NCBI GenBank assembly: GCA_963820055.1
Contig: CAWFYJ010000005.1
Location: forward strand, 372,001-436,000
DNA: 64,000 nt
Direction: 5' to 3'
Origin: RHKX01 sp963820055
GTDB lineage: Bacteria > Actinomycetota > Thermoleophilia > Solirubrobacterales > 70-9
This document shows positions 35,933-44,561 of the stretch, one piece after another (within the stretch, counting starts at the first letter, position 1; each line of letters begins with the position of its first letter). Both the position numbers and the translations under genes were made by a program. The notes below the pieces were generated by a model. It ran no database searches, was not told the DNA's origin, and saw only the letters and a list, made by a program, of their open reading frames with translations.

Positions 35933-36315
35933 TCCGGTCCGGTGGGCTCGGCGGTGCGCCCGCAGACCGGGCAGGAGTCGGGGACCCCGCGACCCTCGCA
36001 GTACGGGCAAACGCCGATCTCCTCGAGGACGCCGAGGACCTCGGTGACCGTGCAGACGAGGAGGCGCTCCTCCTCGACCTCCACCCAGACGCCGGCGCTG
36101 GCTGGGAAGACGACGTGGTCGCCCACGGCGACGGGCATCTTCACGCCGGCCGACTCCCACCAGTCGAGACCGGGTCCGACCGCGACGACGATGCCGTGCT
36201 GGGGCGGGGGCTCCCGCGTGCCCGGGGGGACCACGAGTCCGGACTGACGGACCCGGTCGGGCTCGAGTTCCTTGATGACCACTTGGTCGAAGAGAGGGCG
36301 CAGGAGGTGACGCAT
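35929..36315 (-). CDS. GroES-like co-chaperonin with C-terminal four-cysteine zinc tail
   Basis: A 128-residue protein. Residues 5-98 follow the Cpn10 fold: RPLFDQVVIKELEPD, SGLVVPPGTREPP with a mobile-loop-like region, GIVVAVGPG, VAVGDHVVFP and the final TEVLGVLE. The last 28 residues add CPYC and CPVC pairs (Cys103, Cys106, Cys115, Cys118), a DnaJ/rubredoxin-like zinc knuckle not found in ordinary GroES. No groEL is nearby; the partner is a glycosyltransferase gene overlapping by 4 nt. TAATCT lies 9 nt upstream of the ATG. It may be a specialised chaperonin cap or a scaffold; role unknown. Confidence 0.75.
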   Translation of the reverse strand: MRHLLRPLFDQVVIKELEPDRVRQSGLVVPPGTREPPPQHGIVVAVGPGLDWWESAGVKMPVAVGDHVVFPASAGVWVEVEEERLLVCTVTEVLGVLEEIGVCPYCEGRGVPDSCPVCGRTAEPTGPE

Positions 36316-36324
36316 GCCCGCTGG

Positions 36325-36330
36325 AGATTA
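36325..36330 (-). promoter_or_regulatory. -10 box (TAATCT) for the GroES-like/glycosyltransferase operon
   Basis: TAATCT on the minus strand ends 9 nt before the ATG at 36315, with no ribosome site. It lies back to back with the TACGAT box of the divergent lipoprotein gene. Confidence 0.5.
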
Positions 36331-36366
36331 GACCGCGGATCGACGGTCCCGGGGCGCGGGACTGCC

Positions 36367-36372
36367 TACGAT
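36367..36372 (+). promoter_or_regulatory. -10 box (TACGAT) for the lipoprotein gene, leaderless type
   Basis: TACGAT ends 8 nt before the ATG at 36381. No ribosome site is present. Confidence 0.5.
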
Positions 36373-36380
36373 CGCCGGGA

Positions 36381-36821
36381 ATGAACGCCCGCTGCTGTTC
36401 GATCGCGATCGTCGCGCTGCTCGCGACCGCGGGCTGCGGCGGGGGCGGCGATTCCGAACCCACGGCGACGGAAGCGAGTACGACCACCACCGACGCGACG
36501 ACGGCCGCGGAGAGTTCCCCGCCGGCGCCCCGCCCGCCGCCCTGCCCGGCCGGGGCCGCGAACTGCGAGCGGGCGTCGGGCCAGATCCTCTACGTGGAGC
36601 GGGTCGATCCCGACGGCGACGGCGACGCCCACTTCGTGCTCGTCAGCGACGAGAGCATCACCGCCCCCGGGGTCTCGGTTATCGACGTCCGCGCTGATCT
36701 GCGCCCACGGCCGCTTCCGGGGCCCGGCGACATGCTGGCGGCGTCGGGGCCGGTCTACGAGGGCCATCTGGGCCAGATGCAGATCCAGGCCGATGCCGTC
36801 CGGGTCGCCCCCGGACGCTGA
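36381..36821 (+). CDS. lipoprotein with Thr/Ser/Pro-rich linker
   Basis: A 146-residue secreted lipoprotein. The signal peptide ends in a lipobox, LLATAGC (Cys19), followed by GGGG and a Thr/Ser/Pro-rich linker to about residue 55. The remaining domain (ASGQILYVERVDPDGDGDAH, FVLVSDESI) looks like a small OB-fold beta barrel. A Cys pair at about 55 and 62 may form a disulfide. I do not recognise a named family. Confidence 0.65.
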   Translation: MNARCCSIAIVALLATAGCGGGGDSEPTATEASTTTTDATTAAESSPPAPRPPPCPAGAANCERASGQILYVERVDPDGDGDAHFVLVSDESITAPGVSVIDVRADLRPRPLPGPGDMLAASGPVYEGHLGQMQIQADAVRVAPGR

Positions 36822-36857
36822 GGGGAGCGACCGGTACCCCTGCCAATCTGATCCGGA

Positions 36858-37511
36858 ATGGACGATCCCGGCAAGCTCAAGAATGCCGAGACGGCGCGCC
36901 GTCAGCTCGACCGCGTCGGAGCCTTCAGCGACGGCGTCTTCGCCGTCGCGATCACGCTGCTCGTTCTCAATATCGAGGTCCCGAGCGTCCCCGACGGCGA
37001 CCTCGGCAAGAACCTCGACGACCTGATCCCCGACATCCAGGCGTACTTCATCGCCTTCGCGGTGATCGGGTTGTTCTGGTTCGGCCATCACGTCGCCTGG
37101 TCGCGGCTGACCGCCGCATCGACCCGGCTCGTCTGGGCGAACCTGCTGCTGCTCTCGCTGATCGCGCTGATGCCCTTCACGACGGCGCTGATGGGCCGCT
37201 ACGACAACGAGCCGATCGCCGTGACGATCTACGCGGTCAACGTCGGCCTCGCGGCGCTGGCCGATTCGTTCCTCGACCGGATCGCATATCGGGAGGGCCT
37301 CGTCGACGACCTCGAGCCGGCCGAGATCCGGGCTCAGGTGATCTCCGGGTGGGTCCGGCCGGCGATCTTCTTCCTGTCGGTCCCGATCGCCTGGCTGGTC
37401 TCGGTAACGGCCGCGCAGCTCTTCTGGCTGCTCCTCTTCGTGTCGCCGCGGATCGTCCGGTGGCTGATGCCCGATCAGCCCGCGGATCCGGCGGGCACGG
37501 GATCGCCGTAG
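36858..37511 (+). CDS. TMEM175/DUF1211 family potassium channel-like protein
   Basis: A 217-residue membrane protein with six predicted segments. The family signature FSDGVFAVAITLLVLNIEVP lies in the first segment after DRVGA; the Phe-Ser-Asp of this motif is the conserved channel hallmark. Bacterial TMEM175 proteins form tetrameric K+ leak channels with six segments each. CAATCT lies 8 nt upstream of the ATG. The 3' end overlaps the convergent lipoprotein gene by 37 nt. Confidence 0.85.
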   Translation: MDDPGKLKNAETARRQLDRVGAFSDGVFAVAITLLVLNIEVPSVPDGDLGKNLDDLIPDIQAYFIAFAVIGLFWFGHHVAWSRLTAASTRLVWANLLLLSLIALMPFTTALMGRYDNEPIAVTIYAVNVGLAALADSFLDRIAYREGLVDDLEPAEIRAQVISGWVRPAIFFLSVPIAWLVSVTAAQLFWLLLFVSPRIVRWLMPDQPADPAGTGSP

Positions 37512-38041
37512 CGCTTCTCGACATACGCCTCGCGGCGCTTGTCGAAGTCGTTCCAGACCTGGCGGGGAACGAGACGGTGGATCTGCCGCTCGAGCGGCGC
37601 GAGCGGCGCGCCTTCGTCCGTGAAGGCCGGGATCTCGTAGGTCTCGCCATCGGCGGTGACCGTCGCGCTGTCCGACGCTCCGCCGACGGGCGGGTCGGAC
37701 GCCTCGTCCTGGTTCCGCAGCAGGTCGCGTTTCTCGAGCGCCGCGTAGAGATCGTCGACCGTCGTGGTCTCGACGTCGAACTGCGCTGTGAACGTCGGTA
37801 CGCCGTCGCCCGGGTAGTCCGGCGTGTAGTCGAGGATTCCCTGGCCGGTCTCGTCGACGGCGAGCCGCCACTGGACGTGGGCGGGGGGCGGCACGGAGCC
37901 GTCGGAGTGCTCGACCGTGATCGCGAAATCGTCCGGGGGATCGGTGGAGTCGCCGCCGGCGCTGCCGCAGCCGGTGGCGAACAGGATCGCGAGGATCACG
38001 GTCGCGATGGCCGGCCCTGCCGCCGGGGATCGGAAACGCAT
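37475..38041 (-). CDS. lipoprotein, function unknown (188 aa)
   Basis: A 188-residue lipoprotein with a signal peptide ending in the lipobox ILFATGC (Cys25). The mature part has a beta-rich first half (FAITVEHSDGSVPPPAHVQW, LDYTPDYPGDGVPTFTAQFD) that resembles protease-inhibitor-like lipoproteins of Actinobacteria, and a C-terminal helix (WNDFDKRREAYVEKRY). No catalytic motif is visible. It is convergent with and overlaps the TMEM175 gene. Confidence 0.6.
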   Translation of the reverse strand: MRFRSPAAGPAIATVILAILFATGCGSAGGDSTDPPDDFAITVEHSDGSVPPPAHVQWRLAVDETGQGILDYTPDYPGDGVPTFTAQFDVETTTVDDLYAALEKRDLLRNQDEASDPPVGGASDSATVTADGETYEIPAFTDEGAPLAPLERQIHRLVPRQVWNDFDKRREAYVEKRYGDPVPAGSAG

Positions 38042-38165
38042 CCCCGGGAGCTTTGCAGGCCCTCGCGATCGGCGGTGACGGTTCGCTATTGACGCAACGT
38101 CAGTCCGGCCACTAGGATCGCCGCCGGCCCTTCCGGGGAGAGGGGTAACCGACCGAGGAGATCTC

Positions 38166-40727
38166 TTGACTCACGCCTTCAGCGCCCGCCGCGGACTCAT
38201 CCTTGCCCTCGCGGCGCTTCTGCTCACCTTCGCCGTGGCCGGCCCGGCCCAGGCCGGAAAGGCCGGAAAGTCAGGCAAGGCCAAGGCCTCGCTGAAGACG
38301 ACGTCGCAGGCCGACATCACCGAGAGCGGCGACGTCGGTGCGTCCGCGTCCTACGGCGGGAGCAAGACGAAGAAGCTGAAGCTCGCGCTCGCGGTCGTGC
38401 AGGGCGGCGAGAAGACCAACATCGCTCCGAACCAGACGGTCAAGTCCTCCAAGGGCCGAACGGTCAAGACGACGTTCCCGGTCAACAACGCCGGCCGCTC
38501 GCTCGTCCGAAGCTGCCTCGACACGAAGCTGCAGCTGACCCTTCGCTACACCGGCAAGGCGAAGACGGTCGTGGTCACCGACACCGCGAAGCTCAAGCGC
38601 GACCCGGCGAAGTGCGACGGGGAGGACCCGGTCGGAGTCGAACTCGACACCGCCGATCGTTGCGACCCGATCTCGGCCTCCGGCCAGCAGTGCCTGTTCC
38701 CGTACCCGAACGACTTCTACACGCGCCCGGACTCGTCCACGCCGACGGGCCGGCGCCTCGACCTGAAGACCGCCTCGATGCCGGTCAACGCGGCGAGCAA
38801 GCCCGTCGACCCGACCGAGATCAACACGAGCGACGGCTTCAGCCCCGGGGCCCCGGTCGTGCTCCGGGTTCCCGGCCTCGACACCCCGGAGGCGTTCGCG
38901 CAAACCGATCCGGTGGCGATCACCGACATGGGCGAGTCCTTCGACGCCAAGCAGCCGATCGTCGTCATCGACGCCGACACCGGCCAGCGCCAGCTGATCT
39001 GGGCCGAGCTCGACTCGAATGCATCGTCGCCCGAGGAGACCGACCTGCTCATCCACTGGGGCAAGAACCTCCAGGAAGGGCATCGCTACATCGTCGCCCT
39101 GCGCAACCTCAAGGACAGCGCCGGCAACACGATCGAGGCGCCACCGGGCTTCCAGCTGTACCGCGACGGGATTCCGACCGGCAATGACGCGATCGAGTCC
39201 CGCCGCGATCACATGGAGAGCATCTTCGACACGCTCGGCGATGCCGACATCGGCCGCAAGAACCTCTACCTGGCTTGGGACTTCACGGTCGCCAGCACCG
39301 AGAACATCACCGAGCGGATGCTCTCGATGCGGGACCAGGCGTTCGCCGACCTCGGCGACACGAACCTGACCGACGGCGGGGTCGACGGCACCTCGCCGCA
39401 GTTCACCGTCAACAACACGCTGGACCTCGCGCCGGGCGACAACCACGGCGCCGAGAACATCCGCGAGGTGACCGGCACTGTCAAGGTCCCCTGCTACATG
39501 ACCGACCCCGACGGCGGCGGGCCGCTCGGTCCATGCGATCCGGGCGCGATCATCAACACCGACTCGAACGGCGACCCGGAGCAGAACGGCTTCTACGACG
39601 CCCGCTTCACCTGCAACATCCCGCGCTCGGCGATCGACGCCGGCACCGGCGACGTCAGCGCGCCGGTGCGGACCTCGATGTACGGCCACGGCCTGTTCGG
39701 CGACTACACCGAGGTGCACACGGCCGACGTCCGCAAGCTCGGCAACGACCACGGCGTCATGACCTGCGCGACCGACTTCATCGGGATGTCGGAGGACGAC
39801 GTCGGCCCCGTCGCGATCCCGGCGCTCAGCGACATGTCGAACTTCAAGCCGCTGGCGGACCGCCTCCAGCAGGGCTTCCTCGACTTCCTCTATCTGGGCC
39901 GGGCGATGATCCACCCCGACGGCTTCGCCGCCGATCCCGCGTTCCGGTTCAACGGCGACCCGGTCATCGACACGAGCAAGCCGCTCTTCTATTACGGCAA
40001 CAGCCAGGGCGGCATCGCCGGCGGCGCACTGACGGCCGTGGCGACCGACTTCACCCGGTCGGTGCTCTACGTCCCCGGCATGAACTACTCGACGCTGCTG
40101 ACCCGGAGCGTCGACTTCGAGGACTACTCGCTGATCCTCTACCCGAGCTACCCGGACGAGTCCGATCGTCCGCTGCTGCTGACGCTGATCCAGTCGATGT
40201 GGGACCGCGGCGAGCCCGACGGCTACGCGAACCACATGACGACCGATCCGCTGCCGGGCACGCCCGCGCACAAGGTCCTGATCGAGATGGCCTACGGCGA
40301 CCACCAGGTGGCCAACGTCCAGACGGCCGTCGAGGCTCGGACCATCGGCGCCCCGCTGCGGGTTCCGGCCGTCGACTCGAACCGGCTTCCCCCTGGGGAC
40401 GTGGCGCCGTTCGTCGGCCTGCAGACCCTCGGTGACCTGAGCGGCCCGGCCGCGCAGGGCAGCGGCTACTTCATCTGGGACATCGGCCCGAAGCGGCCGA
40501 ACGAGACGACGCCGGACCCGAACGACATCCTCGGGACCGATCCGCCGCCGCTGACGAACACGGCGCCGGATGACAGCTTCGGGCTCGATCCCCACGACCG
40601 GGTGATCCGCAATACGCCGGCGATCCGCGAGCAGATCGCGAACTTCATCGACGAGAACGGATCGATCACCGATCCGTGCGGCCCGAACCCCTGTTACGAG
40701 GCCAACTGGGACGGAGCACTCCCGTAG
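38166..40727 (+). CDS. large secreted alpha/beta hydrolase-like protein
   Basis: An 853-residue secreted protein. TTG at 38166 has GAGGAG 5 nt upstream. The signal peptide (residues 1-31) is followed by a Lys-rich beta domain to about 155. A long central region (LDLAPGDNHGAENIREVTGT) precedes a hydrolase core with the nucleophile motif G-N-S613-Q-G-G, a possible acid in VLIEMAYGDHQVAN and a C-terminal segment. The arrangement resembles large secreted lipase-like proteins whose substrates are unknown. It is followed at once by two sulfatase genes, which suggests degradation of an exported or environmental polymer; that link is positional only. Confidence 0.65.
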   Translation: MTHAFSARRGLILALAALLLTFAVAGPAQAGKAGKSGKAKASLKTTSQADITESGDVGASASYGGSKTKKLKLALAVVQGGEKTNIAPNQTVKSSKGRTVKTTFPVNNAGRSLVRSCLDTKLQLTLRYTGKAKTVVVTDTAKLKRDPAKCDGEDPVGVELDTADRCDPISASGQQCLFPYPNDFYTRPDSSTPTGRRLDLKTASMPVNAASKPVDPTEINTSDGFSPGAPVVLRVPGLDTPEAFAQTDPVAITDMGESFDAKQPIVVIDADTGQRQLIWAELDSNASSPEETDLLIHWGKNLQEGHRYIVALRNLKDSAGNTIEAPPGFQLYRDGIPTGNDAIESRRDHMESIFDTLGDADIGRKNLYLAWDFTVASTENITERMLSMRDQAFADLGDTNLTDGGVDGTSPQFTVNNTLDLAPGDNHGAENIREVTGTVKVPCYMTDPDGGGPLGPCDPGAIINTDSNGDPEQNGFYDARFTCNIPRSAIDAGTGDVSAPVRTSMYGHGLFGDYTEVHTADVRKLGNDHGVMTCATDFIGMSEDDVGPVAIPALSDMSNFKPLADRLQQGFLDFLYLGRAMIHPDGFAADPAFRFNGDPVIDTSKPLFYYGNSQGGIAGGALTAVATDFTRSVLYVPGMNYSTLLTRSVDFEDYSLILYPSYPDESDRPLLLTLIQSMWDRGEPDGYANHMTTDPLPGTPAHKVLIEMAYGDHQVANVQTAVEARTIGAPLRVPAVDSNRLPPGDVAPFVGLQTLGDLSGPAAQGSGYFIWDIGPKRPNETTPDPNDILGTDPPPLTNTAPDDSFGLDPHDRVIRNTPAIREQIANFIDENGSITDPCGPNPCYEANWDGALP

Positions 40728-42442
40728 CGGGCGCGGCACGACCGAACGTGCTGCTGCTGATCACCGACCAGCAGCGGCAGCCGATGCATTGGCCCGATGA
40801 GCCCGGCTGGGTGGACGCCCTGATGCCGAATCTCGCCGAACTGGCACGGACCGGGCTCACCTTCAACAACGGCTTCTGCAACACGGCGATGTGCTCGCCG
40901 AGCCGCTCGACACTGTTCACGGGGCGCTACCCCGCCGAGCACGGCGTCGAGCTGACCCTGACCGCCGCCGACCTCAAGCCCGACCCGAAGAACCTCCCAG
41001 GCGTCGTCGGCGAGATGCGGAAGATCCTCAGCCACAAGGAGGCCCCGCCGCGCCGCGTGCTGACGCAGTTCGCGCGCGGCGTCTTCAACATCGGGGCGAG
41101 CCGGGGCGGGGAGACGGAGCTGCCGACCGACATCCCGAACCTCGCCCGCCTCCTCCGGGCCCGCGGCTACGACGTCGCCTACAAGGGCAAGTGGCACCTG
41201 ACCCACCCGCTCGGCGGCGAGGACTCGCTGCTCGCCGGCTGGACGCACCGCGACGCCGAGCGGATGGAGCGCGACTACGGCTTCGCCGACTGGGAGGCGC
41301 CCGACGCCGGCGAGAACGCCAAGGCCGCGAACTTCGGCGGCGGCAACGCCGGCGAGGGGGAGGGGTGGGACGAGGTCTACACCCGTCAGCTCGAGCAGTG
41401 GCTCGGCGCCCGCTCCTCAGACCGGCCGTTCTGCCTCGTCGCGTCGCTCGTCAATCCCCATGACGTCCTCGGCTATCCGGCCCAGTACATCGGCGGCGGC
41501 TACGCCGACTCCGAGTTCCGCGATCTCGGGGTGGTCCTGCCGCCGACCGTCGACGAGACCCTCGAGGACAAGCCGGCGGCGCACTCGTTGATGCGGATGG
41601 GAATGGCGGCCTACCTCGGCGCGCTCGACAGCCGCCGCAAGCAACTCGACTACGTCAACTTCTACGCCTACCTGCATCGCCTCGTCGACGCCAAGGTCGG
41701 CCGGATCCTCGCCGCGCTCGGCGACCCCGACGACCCGCAGTCGCTGCGTTCGCAGACGGTGATCGTTCGCGTCGCCGATCACGGCGAGATGGGCCTCTCC
41801 CACGGCGGGCTCCGTCAGAAGGCATTCAACGCTTACGAGGAGACGATCAACGTGCCGCTCGTCGTCTCCAACCCCGTGCTCTTCCCGAAGCCGCAGGAGA
41901 CCGAGGCGCTCGGCTCGCTGGTCGACGTGCTGCCGACGATCCTCGATCTCGCCGGCGAGATCGAGGGCGGCCCCGACGCCGAGGGCGATCTCGCCCTGCG
42001 CGGGCGCAGCCTCGCCCCGGTCATCGCTGCGAAGGCGGCGCCCGAGTCCGAGCGCGTCGGGCTATCGCCAGTCGACCTCTCGTCGGTCCTCGAGCATCCC
42101 GCTCCCGCCGAGTCAATCCAGGACGCGATCCAGTTCACCTACGACGACCATCAGGCCGCGACGGCGCTGACCGAGGCGCCCGGGCAGCCGAACAGAGTCC
42201 GTGCGATCCGCACGGCGACCCACAAGTACTGCTTCTACTTCGATCCCAGCGGCGAACGCCCGCGGGAGTACGAGATGTACGACCTCGAGCGGGACCCCGA
42301 CGAGATCCGGAATCTCGTTGGGGTCGGAACGGGCGTGGTCGGCGATCCGGCCGACCGGCAGGTCCATTCCGAGCTCGTCGAAGCACTCGGCGTCGCCATG
42401 AAGGAGGCCGGCACGGAGCCGGCCGCAGCTACGGAGGTCTGA
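40676..42442 (+). CDS. sulfatase (type I, formylglycine-dependent), cytoplasmic form
   Basis: A 588-residue sulfatase of the alkaline-phosphatase superfamily. The maturation motif C-S-P-S-R begins at Cys73, with metal ligands in NVLLLITDQQRQ and RVADHGEMGLSHGG. No signal peptide is visible. GTG at 40676 overlaps the previous gene by 52 nt; the true start could be slightly later, as the domain begins at RPNVLLLITD. It hydrolyses sulfate esters or, in related subfamilies, phosphonates. No formylglycine-generating enzyme is in the window. Confidence 0.85.
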   Translation: MRPEPLLRGQLGRSTPVAGAARPNVLLLITDQQRQPMHWPDEPGWVDALMPNLAELARTGLTFNNGFCNTAMCSPSRSTLFTGRYPAEHGVELTLTAADLKPDPKNLPGVVGEMRKILSHKEAPPRRVLTQFARGVFNIGASRGGETELPTDIPNLARLLRARGYDVAYKGKWHLTHPLGGEDSLLAGWTHRDAERMERDYGFADWEAPDAGENAKAANFGGGNAGEGEGWDEVYTRQLEQWLGARSSDRPFCLVASLVNPHDVLGYPAQYIGGGYADSEFRDLGVVLPPTVDETLEDKPAAHSLMRMGMAAYLGALDSRRKQLDYVNFYAYLHRLVDAKVGRILAALGDPDDPQSLRSQTVIVRVADHGEMGLSHGGLRQKAFNAYEETINVPLVVSNPVLFPKPQETEALGSLVDVLPTILDLAGEIEGGPDAEGDLALRGRSLAPVIAAKAAPESERVGLSPVDLSSVLEHPAPAESIQDAIQFTYDDHQAATALTEAPGQPNRVRAIRTATHKYCFYFDPSGERPREYEMYDLERDPDEIRNLVGVGTGVVGDPADRQVHSELVEALGVAMKEAGTEPAAATEV

Positions 42443-42447
42443 ATTCG

Positions 42448-44082
42448 ATGAACACCCGCGCCAACCGTCGCCCGCTGATCGTCGCCGGGCTCGTGCTCTG
42501 CCTCGCCGCGGTGCTGGGGCTCGCAGCCACCGCTACGGCGCGCCCGGCCGGATCCGGTCACGGGAAGCGGCCGAACATCCTGGTCGTCATGACCGACGAC
42601 ATGGCCAAGTCCGATCTCCAGTTCATGCCGAGCGTGCGCCGCAAGCTCGCCCAGAAGGGCACGACCTTCACGAACGCGATCGACTCGTTCCCGCTCTGCT
42701 GCCCGGCCCGTGCGACCTTCATCACCGGCCAGTACTCGCACAACCACGGCGTGGTCGGCAACTTCGCCCCGTTCGGCTGGTACGGGATGACGCACCGCGC
42801 CAACACGCTCCCCTCCTGGCTGAACGATGTCGGGTACCGCACGGCGAGCATCGGCAAGTGGCTCAACGGCTATGGCGCCAAGGATGCTCACGGCGAGATC
42901 CCTAAGGGCTTCGACACCTGGCGCGGGCTGCTCGACGTCTCCGCCTACGACTACTTCAACTACGTGATGAACAAGGACGGCCTCCTGAAGACGTGGGGCG
43001 ACGGCAAGTTCGCCAAGAAGCTCGTCAAGTTCGCCCACATCGAGGTCGACGATCAGCCCGACTCGCTGGCGACGATCTTCGGCGAGCTCACGAAGCTTTT
43101 CGGCCCGCCGCCGTACACATACTGGGGCGACGAGCGGCCTCGCGACTACTCGCCGGACGTCACCGGCAAGATGGCGACGCGCCTCGTCCGCGGCGAGCGG
43201 AACAAGAAGAAGCCGTTCTTCATCTGGTGGTCGCCCGCGGCCCCGCATCGCGAGGACGTGACGACGACCCTGATGGGCCGCCCGGGCCCTGATCCGCGCC
43301 CCGCGCCGCGCTACCGCGACGACGTGAAGGCCCTCACCCTCCCGGAGGGCCCGAGCTTCAACACCACGGGCACCGGGCCGCTGCCGTCGAACCTCAACGC
43401 GGCCGGTCACCTCGACCAGGGCGACATCGACCAGCTCAACCTCGACTACCAGGGCCGGGCCGGCTCGATGATGGCGGTCGACGACCACGTCGCCGAGATG
43501 GTCAAGACGCTCCGCGAGACCCACCAGCTCAAGAACACGGTGATCATGTTCGTCTCCGACAACGGCTGGCTGCAGGGACAGCACCAGATCCCCGGCGACA
43601 AGTTCCTGCCCTACGACGAGTCGTTGAAGGTCCCGATGATCGTCCGCGGCCCGGGTGTCCCGAAGGGCGAAAAGATCACCGGTCAGGTGTCGAACATCGA
43701 CTTCGCGCCGACCCTGCTCGACTTCGCCGACGCGACCGCCGGGCGGACGATGGACGGACTCTCGCTGATCCCGACCATGGAGAACCCCTCGAAGCGTCCC
43801 GACCGGGCGCTCGGCATCGAGGCGCCCTCGCCGCTGTTCACCGGGCAGATCCCGGTCAACGGCTGGGACCGCCCCTACATGGGCGTGCGCACCAATCGCT
43901 ACACCTACGTCGAGTACACCGAGACCGGCGACCGGCAGCTGTTCGACCGCCAGACGGACCCGAACGAGATCCACAATCTCGACGGCGACCCCGACTACGC
44001 CGAGCTCGAGGACCAGCTCGCCCGGAAGGCCCAGAAGCTCTCCGAGTGCGCGGGGGCGGACTGTTCGAAGGTCAAGCCTTAG
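42448..44082 (+). CDS. secreted sulfatase
   Basis: A 544-residue sulfatase with a signal peptide (residues 1-32, VLCLAAVLGLAATATARP). The maturation motif is C-C-P-A-R starting at Cys84, followed by TFITGQYSHNHGV. Metal ligands are in NILVVMTDDMAKSD and FVSDNGWLQGQHQIPGDK. It resembles exported N-sulfoglucosamine/arylsulfatase-type enzymes. GGAGGT lies 9 nt upstream, inside the end of the previous gene, so the two sulfatases form an operon. Confidence 0.88.
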   Translation: MNTRANRRPLIVAGLVLCLAAVLGLAATATARPAGSGHGKRPNILVVMTDDMAKSDLQFMPSVRRKLAQKGTTFTNAIDSFPLCCPARATFITGQYSHNHGVVGNFAPFGWYGMTHRANTLPSWLNDVGYRTASIGKWLNGYGAKDAHGEIPKGFDTWRGLLDVSAYDYFNYVMNKDGLLKTWGDGKFAKKLVKFAHIEVDDQPDSLATIFGELTKLFGPPPYTYWGDERPRDYSPDVTGKMATRLVRGERNKKKPFFIWWSPAAPHREDVTTTLMGRPGPDPRPAPRYRDDVKALTLPEGPSFNTTGTGPLPSNLNAAGHLDQGDIDQLNLDYQGRAGSMMAVDDHVAEMVKTLRETHQLKNTVIMFVSDNGWLQGQHQIPGDKFLPYDESLKVPMIVRGPGVPKGEKITGQVSNIDFAPTLLDFADATAGRTMDGLSLIPTMENPSKRPDRALGIEAPSPLFTGQIPVNGWDRPYMGVRTNRYTYVEYTETGDRQLFDRQTDPNEIHNLDGDPDYAELEDQLARKAQKLSECAGADCSKVKP

Positions 44083-44088
44083 GTAACT

Positions 44089-44210
44089 CCGGGGAGATCC
44101 TCCGCTTCGCGTCCGGTCTCCCCGGTCGGCGCGGTGGTACGGGACGGGAAGACATATGTATTGACCCCAGCCGGGGTCTCGGCTTTGCCGTCCGGTCTCC
44201 CCGGTCGGCG
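44089..44210. repeat. tandem hairpins and a 22-base direct repeat after the sulfatase operon
   Basis: Three structures lie in series: CCGGGGAGA (44089-44097) pairs with TCTCCCCGG (44117-44125); GACCCC (44163-44168) pairs with GGGGTC (44173-44178); and the 22-base string at 44110-44131 recurs exactly at 44189-44210. The hairpins probably terminate the sulfatase transcript. No gene is seen in the 380-base gap that contains this block and copy D. Confidence 0.5.
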
Positions 44211-44212
44211 AG

Positions 44213-44370
44213 CGGGGGTTTGGCTGAGAGGGGGAGGTCGCGGGCGTTTGCGGTGGCGGATCTCGGCACTGGGGGCGCCGGAATGTGCAACCGGTCGGTG
44301 GCGACCGCTCCCAATGGCAATTTGACATGCCAGAGCGTGTACGAATTGCCATTCGGCGCCGTCGCGACGG
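44213..44370. repeat. intergenic palindromic element, copy D
   Basis: The left end, GGGTTTGGCTGAGAGGGGGA, matches copy A over about 36 bases. Inside is a 27-base imperfect inverted repeat (44296-44322 against 44344-44370, 22 of 27 pairing) centred on the perfect arms ATGGCAATT and AATTGCCAT. The right terminal repeat is not clear in this copy. It lies between the sulfatase gene and tRNA-Arg. Confidence 0.5.
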
Positions 44371-44461
44371 CGAACGTCGCCATCCGGGTCGCCCAGCCGA
44401 GGCGTAGCGTCGGCGAAGGTCGCCGTCCGGGCCGCCGGGAGGGGGCGCGAGACGTGGGGAA

Positions 44462-44535
<74 letters not shown>

Positions 44536-44561
44536 TTGCGGTTGCGCAGTGTATGCGGCGG

